NCBI GenBank assembly: GCA_904066235.2
Contig: CAJFCV020000003.1
Span: 4,712,001-4,776,000 of the forward strand
Direction: 5' to 3'
Length of the DNA: 64,000 nt
From: Bursaphelenchus xylophilus
Taxonomy: Eukaryota > Nematoda > Chromadorea > Rhabditida > Aphelenchoididae
The position numbers were made by a program, and so were the translations under genes. This document shows positions 46,990-58,018 of this stretch, piece after piece (positions within the stretch are counted from its first letter, which is position 1; every line of letters starts with the position of its first letter). A model generated the notes under the pieces. The model was not told the origin of the DNA, ran no database searches, and worked only from the letters and a program-made list of their open reading frames with translations.

Positions 46990-47119
46990 CACATTATCCA
47001 TTTTTATCGTTTTTTTATCGTCATCTCGTCGTATTTTCTAGAAAACATTTAATGTTATTCTTGCAGGTTAGCACGTTTTTAAAGATTTCACCGCACTTTC
47101 GCACCACTACACACAGACC

Positions 47120-49091
47120 ATGTCGGGCAAGGCATCTTCGTTTAATTTGACCCTGATCGACGCCTATTATCAACATCCGATGCTCTATGATAACAGACAT
47201 CGCGATTACAAAGTCCAGAATCCGACCAAAGAGGCCTGGTTGGAGGTATCCCGAATCTGCAGTTCGACGCGTAAGTGCAGATTTATCCGGTGTTCCATAT
47301 CCATTTGTTTTTTTTTTTTGTTACGAACAGAAAAGCGATATGAAATGAGCCCCCATTTTGTAAAAGAAATCGCACTTTGCGAGTCATAAAACGAAAGTTT
47401 AATGGGTAATCTAATTAGCCAACTGTTTCTGTAACGGCTCTCTCTTCAGCGGACGAATGCAGAGCGCGATGGAAGGCGTTGAGGGATCGGTTCATCAAGG
47501 AACGCAAGAAAAAGAATGCCAATTCGTTGTACAAAGCAGCATGGCCGTTGTACCACAAGATGGAATTCCTGGAGCCATTCATCGAGCATGCGTAAGGAGA
47601 TCAAGATTTTTGATTATTCTAAAATTTTAATATTTAAAAAATGGAATTTGGTCTAATCGGAGCTTGTTTTAGTCACAAGAAGGATGTCCGGATGATGAGA
47701 GCGCATGCTTTGAATGATCTCCCCAGAAGGACAATCGAAAATGTGGTCGCTTTACTGGTCCGCGAAGCTCAAGGAAATGCGATGACTTCACAACAGACGC
47801 CAAGTATGGAAGTGGATACTAAGATCCCACTAACGACTGCGTTGAACATTAATCCTGAATCTTCAGAAGTCACTGTTCAAGAGTGAGTTTGTCTTAAATT
47901 TAAATATTCAATTTTTTTTGTCAAGTTTGACCTTTTTTTACGTTTTAGGGATGGACATGAACTGGAGAAGTTCTATTTGCGACTAATTAGGGAGGTAAAA
48001 CAGCATCAATTATTGTTCGATTCCTCGAATTCGCTGTATAGGGTTACAGCGGCAAGGAATCGTGTTTGGGAAGAGATTGCGCAGACATTTGGAGAAGGAT
48101 ATACAGGTATGAATAGTAATCTTCAAGTCTAATATAAAAAATTTTAACGACGTAAAATGCAGAATTTGAAATACTTATAACTATATTATTTTAGCCAGTG
48201 AATTGCGAACAAAATGGCGATCAATCCGCGATCGCTATATCCGAGAGCGTCGCCTTTACAAAGAGTCGATTCAAGAAGGAAAACCCCGTTTCCCCAAGTG
48301 GTCGTTGTATCCCGAGTTTTCTTTCCTCGATTATTATGTCGACCAATCCTTCCCTAGGCCATATGTCCATCAAGAAGGCCATGATAATGATTCGATTCAC
48401 TCGGGAGAGAATCAAATGCATGTGGATACAGAGGAACAGGCGTCTCCATCTTCATCTTCGTCCACTCCCTCAATCGTTGACCCAACTCCCCTCTCATCTT
48501 TTGTGAATTCAAGTCTCCCAACGAATAATAACACGATTAACAATGGCAGTCTCCTTCAATTGTTCCAAAAATTGATTCAGAATCAGCAGAATCAGATGTT
48601 GCCGGGCATGGGGATAAATGGGCTGGATAATGGGCAGGCTGAAGGGCCAAATAACTTGTTGTTAAGTGAGTCGAATTCATTTTGATGACTTTTTCAAGTA
48701 ATTGAAGACTTTATTGGCCTATTTAATCCCCAATTATGTTTCAGATAACATCACATCCCTCATCCAACCCCGACCTTCTCGTCCCCGCCAGTCCACCCAA
48801 TCCAACCCTTCGCCCCTTTCAACGGCCTCGCTCGCTGAGGGTGTTAACGAAGCCCTGGCCGACCTCAACAAATGTGCTGCCAAACTTACCTCCATTTCTC
48901 AGGGAATCGCCGAAAACGGCCTCGAATATTCATTTGGACATTATGTGGCATCGGAATTGATGAGAACCCCAGAACCGCGACGATCGGACATCCGGAGAGC
49001 GATCTTGGCCTTACTTTCGGCTGAAAATAAAACCAAAAATGAGACGGAAGAGTTGAATCACAACGTCAGCGACACTTCCACAACGTCTTGA
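47120..49091 (+). CDS. Double MADF-domain, BESS-like transcription factor
   Basis: Six exons (47120-47270, 47450-47591, 47673-47882, 47949-48106, 48195-48665, 48745-49091) encode 492 residues. MADF domain 1 spans about 11-97 (LIDAYYQHPMLYDNRHRDYK ... ECRARWKALRDRFIKERKKK ... PLYHKMEFLEPF). MADF domain 2 spans about 173-270 (FYLRLIREVKQHQLLFDSSN ... ELRTKWRSIRDRYIRERRLY ... LYPEFSFLDYY). Each has the Trp-rich three-helix pattern of Myb/SANT-like MADF DNA-binding domains. A Ser/Gln/Asn-rich linker follows, and near the C-terminus FGHYVASELMRTPEPRRSDI resembles a BESS interaction motif. Known role: sequence-specific nuclear regulators. An hAT MITE lies just upstream. Confidence 0.9.
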
Positions 49092-51118
49092 GAGCCTAAA
49101 GGAGTTGTCTACCGTTTTCTGAGTCCTCTTTTGGCAACTTTTCCATCTTAAATCTTGTACTTTGATCCCATTTTGAGTAAGTCTTGTCCGGTGATTTTCT
49201 TGCTTTGTTCTTACGTTTCCGGTCTGCCTTTACTTTCCCCTCCTCTACAACATATTCCCAGAGTTCATATCCCCGTTCCCGCTTACTTCTTCATCTATAA
49301 AAATATCAATTTATTTCTTCCGTTTCTTTCCGCATATCCTATTTTCCTTCATTTTGCTTTTGTAGTTGAAGTAGATCTTACATTCTCTATTCTTTAGGAC
49401 GACTCTCCTAGAAAAAGAGCACAATAGAAGCATTAGATGTTACGTTGTTATACTACTCGCGACATAAAGTTCGTTGATTTTGTACAGTCCGTTTTCTCTG
49501 ATTTTCGCGGCCGTCGCCGCAACTTCCCGTTTTGACCTTCGTTTGCGACATGCAATTTTTCTCGAGGCGACTCCAAATTTTGCGCGCGACGTCGACGAAT
49601 GAATTCTACCGACTTTATGTCCCGAGTAGTATCAGATATCAGATCTCTAGTGTCGCGGCTTTTGTATTAGTGTCCTCAATCGTATAACCTCGCTAAACTT
49701 TGGTCGATTACATCAGTCGTTTTATTTTGTTTAATAATCACACGTTTCCATAGTTGTAATGTTAGTAATCAATGCTAGACTTCGTATATTTTTACGGAAA
49801 TCAAATAAATGCAAAGAGTTAAAGGCGGAATACGTGCAGTTTGTAAAGTAAAAAGGATTTAGAAATTACATTTCTTATTTTGTTTTGGCCTGTTCTACAA
49901 AAAAATGTTTTAAAAAATTATTTGGAGGTGTATAAACAAAAATGTTTCGGTGAAAAAAGTCTACTGTTTAGCCACCTGTTATCCAGGATGTAACCAGCTC
50001 CAGTTCATCAGTTTTTAGCTTCCGTTTTTTGGAAAAACGTTTGTAATTTTTTGGAGAAGTGTCAATATGTAAAGTGGCCAAGAATTTAATTAATAAATAA
50101 CACTATTTACTGCACAGTTACTTGCCTTTTAGCGGTCGTAATTGTCATCTTTGTCCATGCCACCGAACATTTAGAAGGTAGCAATCCTTTTCGTAGTCGC
50201 CAACCTATTACATCATCCCCAACTCTTGCCTTTGTATTATACTTGCCGGCAAACTTTCGCAAGTCGTTTTTCTAATTATGTAATGCCCGCTTTTAATATT
50301 ACAAAGAGCCCAGAAAAGTGTTAGTTTGGTGATCATGGTAACAGTTGTAAAGTCGTCAACCCTTTGTAAGCTAGCAGTTACATGTGGAGTCTGTCAAGGA
50401 GTGCCGGTGACGCACTCTGTGAACAAAAGGAATTAAATTTGAAATTGTTTTTAGTTTCGAGTTGTTTTTTTTGTGCTAATGATGCAGGTAATGTTCTTTC
50501 CCCGCCCTGAGGACATCTTCCCAAATGTTTCCTTATACTGACACAGCCGAGTGCTCTCTGAATTTGTTTACTCCTCGGCTTCGTCTTAATTAGCATGTCC
50601 ATCAATTTTTGTACTCGGTCCGTTGCCAACCAACCCCCTTCCCTTTAATCTTCAGATGTGCATACCAACACCTTTACCCGAAATCTTTTACAGCCAGTGG
50701 AAATGCCCGCAGGCCGGGTCCGCCTTCGGCTAATCCATATGCGCTTATAATGCTATCTTGATGGCGGTCTCTTTAAGGCCGCTTTCGCCTCTTCCCGGGG
50801 CCGCACAGGCCTGCATGCCCTTAGGGCGAGTACGTGTTTCCTCGTCCTATCAATTATTACAATTACTGTTTGAGTGGTTGGTTCGTTGACGATTTTTTTC
50901 TTGTTTGTCTGCACTCACGTTGAGATCCGCGATGGCAATTGTACTCGAGATTTCTTTGAAATTCAGAGCTTTTCCATGGAATTAATACCATAAGTTGTTC
51001 TTTAAATAAGAACTGTGATAAGCGTCATTTCAGGCGTGTTCTGATATTTATGTAAACGGATATTGGTGTTGCCCCAAAAAACGTAAATTTCCTGTTTTCA
51101 GGGTCTGACTGCATAATC
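49092..51118. other. Intergenic stretch
   Basis: 3' flank of the MADF gene, then 5' flank of the acidic-protein gene. AP-2-like palindromes at about 50504-50514 and 50816-50827 (TGCCCTTAGGGC). The minus frame 50378-50629 lacks an ATG and support. Confidence 0.4.
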
Positions 51119-52217
51119 ATGACAGATGCTGAGCAAACAATCAGCCCGTCCACTGAAGCCGATCAAATATCAGAGGTTATACCTGCCGACACAACCTCCG
51201 ATCATCTGGTAGATGAACCAACGGAACCAACAGAACCCCTGGAAAATAATAATTCTGAAGAGGCTGGTGATGACAAAAAGTACGAAAGAAAGAGACGACA
51301 AAGCGATGCGATTAAAGATAAAGATACCCTCGACAATGTGGAGGCGAGGAAACGGCGACAAAGCGATGCTGGAGTCTATAATCAAAAGAGAGTCAGGTTG
51401 GAAGAAGTTGAACAAGTAGATGAAGAAGGACAGAATGAAGATGGAAACGAAATCAAAGAGAACGGAGATGCAGGTCATACGAAGGAGAACAATGTAGAGA
51501 AACATGACGGTGAAGCTACAGAAGTGGAAGATCCAACAAAGGCACCGGAGCTATCAGAGGGTAATCTGGAATCTGCCGAAGAGTCAGCACCGGAGGGCGT
51601 TGTCGAAGTTTCTTCGGATGTTCAGATCGTGATTGAAACGATTGATGAATCAGATGAAAGACCAGCAGACTTGGAAGAATGCTCGGATCAGGTGCCGGAG
51701 GAAGAAGAAATCTCCGTCCCTCCAACTCTGGAAGCCGAGAATTCCACGGAAGAAGAGTACAGTCAAGTCAGTGTGCTTTCAGTGGAAGAAGTATCCCTAG
51801 CTGTAAGAGGACTGATCAGTTTATGATTTTTGAATTTAGACTGACCAGCAAGAAGAGATCGTTGATGCTCCGCAAGAGACAAATCCGGTGACACAGCACG
51901 ATGGAATCGAGCCAGAACTGCCCGAAGACATTCTCGATCCCCCTGTTGACGAAGTTGTGGAAGAACAACAACAGGATCAGCCTGAAGGAGAGATAACAGA
52001 GGTTGAAGCGATTCCAGAAAATGGAGACCAGCCGGTTAATGTGTAAGTCATCGTCCAAAATATTTATCAGTGATATTCTAGAATTGCGCCACAAGCCGAG
52101 CCCGAAAAGAAGCCCTGCGGCGGTCAGGATGAGGGTCTTCACGTTCTGGCTGCTGCCGCTACAGAAAATGCTAGTGAGCCTTCTGGAGAGGCGACTGAGC
52201 CTGTCGCGGAGGTCTAA
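51119..52217 (+). CDS. Highly acidic disordered protein with duplicated RKRRQSDA motif
   Basis: Three exons (51119-51802, 51840-52042, 52082-52217) encode 340 residues. The chain is dominated by Glu, Asp, Pro, Ser and Thr and is almost certainly disordered. Two copies of RKRRQSDA occur at about 57-64 and 77-84, exactly 20 residues apart. Each combines a basic patch that could serve nuclear import with an RRxS-type kinase site. No folded domain is seen. Composition resembles nuclear chaperone or chromatin-associated acidic proteins, but no family match can be claimed. The start is the first ATG of the open frame, and splice phases agree. Confidence 0.68.
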
Positions 52218-53101
52218 ATATTTGTTCTTCTTTAATTGTCTTGAGTATTTTTCTATCAAAACAGCGAACTTTCATTAAACATCATATTTATTACTATCTA
52301 TCTAACAATCAGATCTCAAAATACAGTAAACAATATTGTGGTAGTTGATTAGCACTTACTGAAACATGTCACTCTTCGATCTCCTGTCCCTTATATGGTT
52401 ATATTGTCATTGGCATATCGCCTCCAAAGGAGTTTTCTTTTCTGTAATATTTGTGATAATTAATAAACGAATGACTTTTGGAAGGGTAACGTGTTCATGT
52501 TTTATTTATTCGGATATAAAGTTAAAGTTTTCGTTTTGTTATTTCTCTCTTCCGTCTAAATGCCCTAAGGACATTTCATGCATTCATTTCGCTTTTATTG
52601 TTTTCAGATCTCACCCTCGAAAGTCCCCAAATATAATTTTATTTCTTTAATTTTTTGTGTTGTATTATATAAAGAATTGACTGCAGTAAATGTCCGAGTG
52701 TTGATGGTCATTGTGACACAGTGTTATCGCTGCAGTTGTATCATAAAGTGAACTCTCAAAAGAGATCATCCTTATTCTTTCCGGTTGTTACAGAGCCATT
52801 CATAACGCTGGTCATTTTCTTGGCTATATATTGTGGCCAAAGTAGGCTCCTTAGCGATCTGCCGGCCGTCGATGGGTAATCCTAGTCTCTACAGAAACTC
52901 TCAGGTTAAATTAAGAATGCTCGCAGCTGAATTAACCTTGCATAAAATGGTGGTTGGTGTTTATCGTGTATTTTATAATGCATGTTTCTGCTTGTGCTTT
53001 TTGTGTTTTTGTTGTCAAATCATTCTTCTTGAGATCTGTGTATATATGAAAAAAAGGCAAGCCACAGAAGCCCTCAAAGATCAGCGAGAAGAAGGGGTGT
53101 T
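52218..53101. other. Intergenic stretch with a doubtful membrane frame
   Basis: A plus frame (52833-53144, ATG at about 52872) would encode a short protein with one hydrophobic segment (NACFCLCFLCFCCQIILLEI). Its C-terminal codons run into the inverted-repeat element starting at 53102, which argues against a conserved gene. An AP-2-like TGCCCTAAGGACA lies at 52561-52573. Confidence 0.3.
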
Positions 53102-53671
53102 GAGTGATGACATAACCCACATATTACGTCACAGACTTGAGTAGATTTTGAGAGACCATCCAATTTTCATTTGAATTCTCCATAATCTCATACTTATCAA
53201 CGCAATGACTTTACATATCTTTCGCTTTCTTGTCCGCTTAATATCTTCTATTTATGCTTGACAAAAAGCGGATTACATTGGGAGTTTTATGCCATTTGAA
53301 AGTATTGAATAGCGGGCATAAACCTCATTCTGGCCCCACCAAAATATATTATTTAGAGCTGTTTTCGGGAGGTTTTTTAAACGTCCGAAAACTCTGCTTA
53401 AATATTTTTTCTTCATTTTTCGTTTTGTTTGGAAAAAATGTTTGAATGAGGCGGAGAGAAGGGAATCATCCGAAAAAAACTGTTTCCATTCCCTCCACTT
53501 TTTCTAGACTTGAAGCAAAAAACAACTTCTAAAAGATATTTCGTCTTAATCTCCGAATTATATATGTATATCGATGCTACATGACTTCTCCAAGTCCATC
53601 TTCAGCAAGTTGTTTGCTAGCTAGCGTTCTCCGAAAGCCTGTGACGTAATATTTGAGTTATGTCATCACTC
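53102..53671. repeat. 570-bp element bounded by 34-bp inverted repeats
   Basis: The left end starts GAGTGATGACATAACCCACA and continues ATATTACGTCACAG. The right end, read in complement, is GAGTGATGACATAACTCAAA and continues the same way. Only about three mismatches in 34 positions. There is no transposase frame inside and no obvious target duplication outside. It could be an old MITE or a regulatory inverted pair; both arms carry TGACGTAA, a CREB/ATF-like site. Confidence 0.6.
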
Positions 53672-56126
53672 GGCAATGCTATTGCTGGCAGATATTTGAG
53701 AGCCTTTTTGGGATGGTTAAGTCTTTTATTTTAGAATATAGACATTGAGAATATCGACTAAGTGGGAGGGGGCATTGTAGTACTATATAATCATCGATAA
53801 TCAACGACGTTCCTGGACACCTAGAGTGCCTGTACTATGTTGAGATGTTTGTACAGAAAATCTGTGAATACCAGAGCTTATCGTTAAACAAGTTTCGATA
53901 AAGCCTGCAATTATTGCAAATCACAATAACCCTGAAACGCCCTGCGTCATGACAGCATAAATCTGCTGTCGTTTAAATTTGCGGCTCTGGGAAACTTGGA
54001 TAACCCAATTTGAGCTGTATTCTAATTCCCCTTTGCCTCTTGCCTTCCAAAAACGTCTCCCACAATCTTTGACGATTGATATTTATTTTTAAAACAGTTA
54101 CTCCAAGATTGTAAGTGTCTCTTATCGCCCTTCCCTCATCACCTTATCATTCCTCTTTTGCATGTAAACGTGTTTTGAGGATAATTTCAAAAAACTTTTT
54201 TTTTTAATATTTCTTTCGATTACACATCGTCTAAACATGAATGCTTCCCGTTTTTTATCAGATTTCGGATTTTACGACGGATTTTATAGTAACGGCGAGA
54301 TGAAAGAAAGAGCGGAAAGTTATTTGTTTTCGCTTTTTGTAGACGTCTTGGTACTTTCTTGAGCGTTCAGGATGTTTTGAGCGCGCTGAACCGTTGTTTA
54401 TTCGAAGCCCCTCGTAGTTCGGTGTATCCAATTTTGGGAATTTTTAATGGATACAATGCATGGATTATATCGCGACTTTGATTAATTAAAGCCTCTTCTT
54501 TTGGTTTTATGTTTATGGCGGCTGAAGGAGGAAGGTAGATTTTTGCTGCTTTGTGTAGTAGTCGGGGAATTATATTGTGAACTGTAATTGGATAATATAG
54601 AAGAAATAGCCTGGGGGAACGATTTTAAATAAGGATTGCGCGACTTAAAAAGTTTTGTCGCACTGTCCTTACATGGAAGGTGTTAATCAAGGAGTTTGTG
54701 CTTAGACAAAGTTGATGCTAAAACTTTTCAAACTGGTCGAAATGGACCATAAAATTTATTCGTTATTTCGTTTTATAAAGATTCATTTTGGCCAAAAAGT
54801 TTAAAAATGTTCGTTATAAACAGGCTTCGGGAGTTCGCCGTTCATTTCTGCACAGACTTTTAAGGGGATGACAATTGCGAGTAGAGTTTCCTACGCATAG
54901 AATGCACCTTCACGGCAGCTAGATGGTTAGCTCTTTCACTTCCCGTAACGATTGTCTGAATAGCCGCAGGAGGAGTTTGAATTTTTTTTATCGACATCCA
55001 TGCAACGAAGCCTGTCCATCACAACCAAGATTTTTATGCATATGTATACGACCCCACCGCACTTTCGATTAGATCCCAGAAGTTTATCGATAAGAAAATA
55101 AAGTAAAACGGCGTCCAAGTCCAAAGATGTTATTTATTCAGCTTAATTTACGCTATAGCTTGCCAGAAATTTATATTTGTATTTTAAATATTAATTTTGT
55201 ATTTGCGAACTTTGCTTTTGCGTGCTACAGATTGTTCCCATTGTATTAAACCAGCCAGCGCCGTAGAGTAAGTTACCGGATTTTTATCCATAAATCCGAA
55301 TTTTTACTTTTTTTGAGATGAAAGACACAGTTCGCAGCACAATTAGAAGCCTCCCATTTTCCCTCTTTTCTCTATTTTCCTTCCCTTTTTTGGAATGAAA
55401 CGAGATTGTTTTGAAGGTTCGCAAGGTTTTCAATGTCTTTTCTGTTAAATTCCCCTTCCAATCACATTATATTATACTTATACGTACTCGATATCTCAAA
55501 CAATGAGTGTGCTTTTGGCGACAGAGAGTCTGATGAGTAGATAAGGGCAGGGGGAGTGGGGAAAATTGAAAGGTTATTACTGTAATGTAATAATGATTGT
55601 CCTAAGTCCATCAGTTTAATGAGAAAATTTTGTAATCTCGGGTGTTCAGAACCGGGCTAATAGCTTTATTCAATTTTCTGATTATTCATGTACTTGAGGC
55701 TTTACAAATTATTTTAGAGTGTAAAATGCCTATGTTGTGGTCATGTTTTTCTCTCTGCTTCGAACAATCTCAAACGTCTTCGGTGGCTCTCCTAGAGCAA
55801 ATTGAATCCGCTTCCAACGAAGCCCTTCTATAACAAACAATTCTTTGATTGATTGTCATGTATCCGTTATGTTTTGTCATCATCACAACGATTTTCATTT
55901 TTGTCTTTGCTTTCCTTTCCTACCCTAATTTATACTATGACGTCATGCTTGTATATTTTTGTCAGTAAATCACTTATCCAACTCAAGTAACGCTATGATT
56001 CAGCTTCATCTTGCTCATTCTATAAGACTTGTCTTACATTTCCGCAATGCATCTCCAAAAGTGCCTATAATATGATTTGTGATTACTCTTTGCTCCCTTC
56101 TACATTATTATCCAAGTTCTGAGGAA
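53672..56126. other. Intergenic stretch
   Basis: AT-rich, with only short frames on both strands (54936-55124 minus, 55642-55833 plus). No feature recognised. Confidence 0.4.
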
Positions 56127-56716
56127 ATGTGGTTTTGCGGAATTCCGAGAGTTTTGGATGAAAGCCGAAGGAGAAAGATGCAATTCGACGCCACGAAGAC
56201 CGGGCATTCCTTCAACCCAAAAAGTCTTTGTCCGGTGCGGCGTTTTCCGCTCGGTGAACTGAACAAACTCGGTAATGTAAAAAGCTGCCTCTTTATTTGG
56301 CCATGTCTTTTGGCCTCATTTCGTGCTCATTTCCCATTTCTCCACTTACTCTTTCTATTTATTTATTATGGGTTAATCGGAGGGGAGCGGTGTTAAAACG
56401 GGATTCTGCCGGTTTTATTACTATCGGATATAGTCAACGCGCGGTTCACTGAATTCGATGATAAGACTATCGGTTTCTGTCATTGATACTAATCCATTCA
56501 GATCCATTTGTCCCTCTATTCCGTCTTGTAACATCAGGTTATATCAATCTGTCCAAGATCAACCGTGCCATTGTAATCGCCACCTTTTCAGTGATATTGT
56601 ATTTCCATGCACTAACTATCTCCTCTAGTATTTCTCATAAGTTCTTGTCTCCAAATTCTCTTCGTCTGAGCGGGTCGGCTGTTTTGACGTTAGGCCGCGC
56701 ACTCTTGTTTGGCTAA
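56127..56716 (+). CDS. Weak two-exon gene candidate
   Basis: Frame 56127-56271 starts ATG and encodes MWFCGIPRVLDESRRRKMQF then SLCPVRRFPLGELNKL up to donor GTAATG. It joins in correct phase to 56502-56716 after acceptor CATTCAG. That exon encodes FVPLFRLVTSGYINLSKINR, a hydrophobic segment (AIVIATFSVILYFHALTIS) and a TAA. The total is 119 residues with one possible membrane helix. Splice phase agreement and length are the only support. It could be a fragment of a multi-pass receptor or chance. Confidence 0.33.
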
Positions 56717-57897
56717 GGAAATTAAGCCAAATGTAAATTCGGTTACTTCGCTTGTGATGACAAAACATGACGATGGGATGGATGGTACAGATATTGGGAA
56801 GGGGTGGAGACTGCTCGATCGGAAACGCAAAGGATGAATATTATGACGAAGATCACATTATAGCACCACAAAGTTTGAACTTGGCTAAAAGCTCTATACT
56901 ATCAAGAACTATCTAAGACGGAGAGTCCCTCATTTACATATAGCAGATCACGTTTTCAAATCCTTGCAGATGGTTATAAAGTGTTTCTACTGCCTTTTTC
57001 ATCCCTTGGAAGGGTTGTAAGCATACCCATTCTGTCTTCCAAATAGTCAGTTTGTCTTTTCCGTAATCCCCGCCGGTCATTTAGATGTTTAAAAGCCCGC
57101 AATCTTTTGTTTACTCGATTAATTTAGCCCCAACTCGCCATCCCGACCTCGCAGATCCTAATCTCATTTCGTTATTCCAATATTCCGTTTGATGACTCTG
57201 CAAAAATCGAATATGAAAATTCGGCGATGTTTGGAGTGGAGATCCTTCCCTCCTCAGTAAATGGCCATCTGCTTGGTTCCCGAATCACAAAGATTGGGAA
57301 GGAATGGCCGCACTCTGTCCTCGCTTTAACCTTCAGAGATCTCCGAGCAAATTATATTTTTTTGTTTTTATTTCGTTTGGATTTACATTTGTTATTAATT
57401 ACTTTCCATTGTCGTATCTCACGGGATAATGTACTTTCAGCAGTAGGAGTTTGGCTATTTGCCCGGTAATTCCGTGTTTAATAACTTGTAATTTGTTTTC
57501 TATAAGTTCCAAGGATGAGATCTTTACATTAGGACTGTCAATTTAATGTCATCCAGTTGTAAATGTTCATTATTTTTTTGTTTTAAATCGGAATCCTTTA
57601 TGATATGAGATCAAAAGAATCTCAGCTCTGCAAAATTATTGATTACAGTATAACCTGTCCAAACTAATGAATACAAAACCTCTCCGTCTTCATTTAAAAA
57701 AGTTCCTTACGATGAAGCACCAAACGAATCCCCAATTCACTTGTACACAGTAAAGGTTTCATTGTAATCTAATTGTTATTTTGTTTCTAATCTTTCTTTG
57801 GCCCTTTTTTAATATTCGGTCTGGAAGAGAGTGTCATTACACCCTTCAATTTTGCGTGACATAACTTTAACAATGAACATAAAAGCATTCGTTGCAG
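56717..57897. other. Intergenic stretch
   Basis: The plus frame 57227-57469 has partly protein-like composition (SRITKIGKEWPHSVLALTF) but no confirmed splice sites. Nothing else seen. Confidence 0.3.
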
Positions 57898-58018
57898 ATG
57901 CCATCCCTTTATTACCCTTGCCAAATCGCGGATGCCGAGAGGAATGGCGTTGGTTGAAATAATGAAGACAATGTTGGATGACGAAGAAATGATTCGAGTT
58001 CCCGAAGTAAGCTATTAA
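57898..58018 (+). other. Orphan coding-like exon
   Basis: Following acceptor TTCGTTGCAG, an open stretch encodes CHPFITLAKSRMPRGMALVE and continues IMKTMLDDEEMIRVPE before GTAAGC at 58007. Read through, it would stop at 58016-58018. Composition and splice sites suggest a real exon, but no upstream partner in phase was found. The next AG (58030) would make a 24-nt intron. Family not recognised. Confidence 0.35.

Noticed and set aside
52833..53144. Possible single-pass membrane protein
   Set aside because: Cys/Phe-rich hydrophobic run could be chance, and its C-terminal codons lie in the inverted-repeat arm beginning at 53102.
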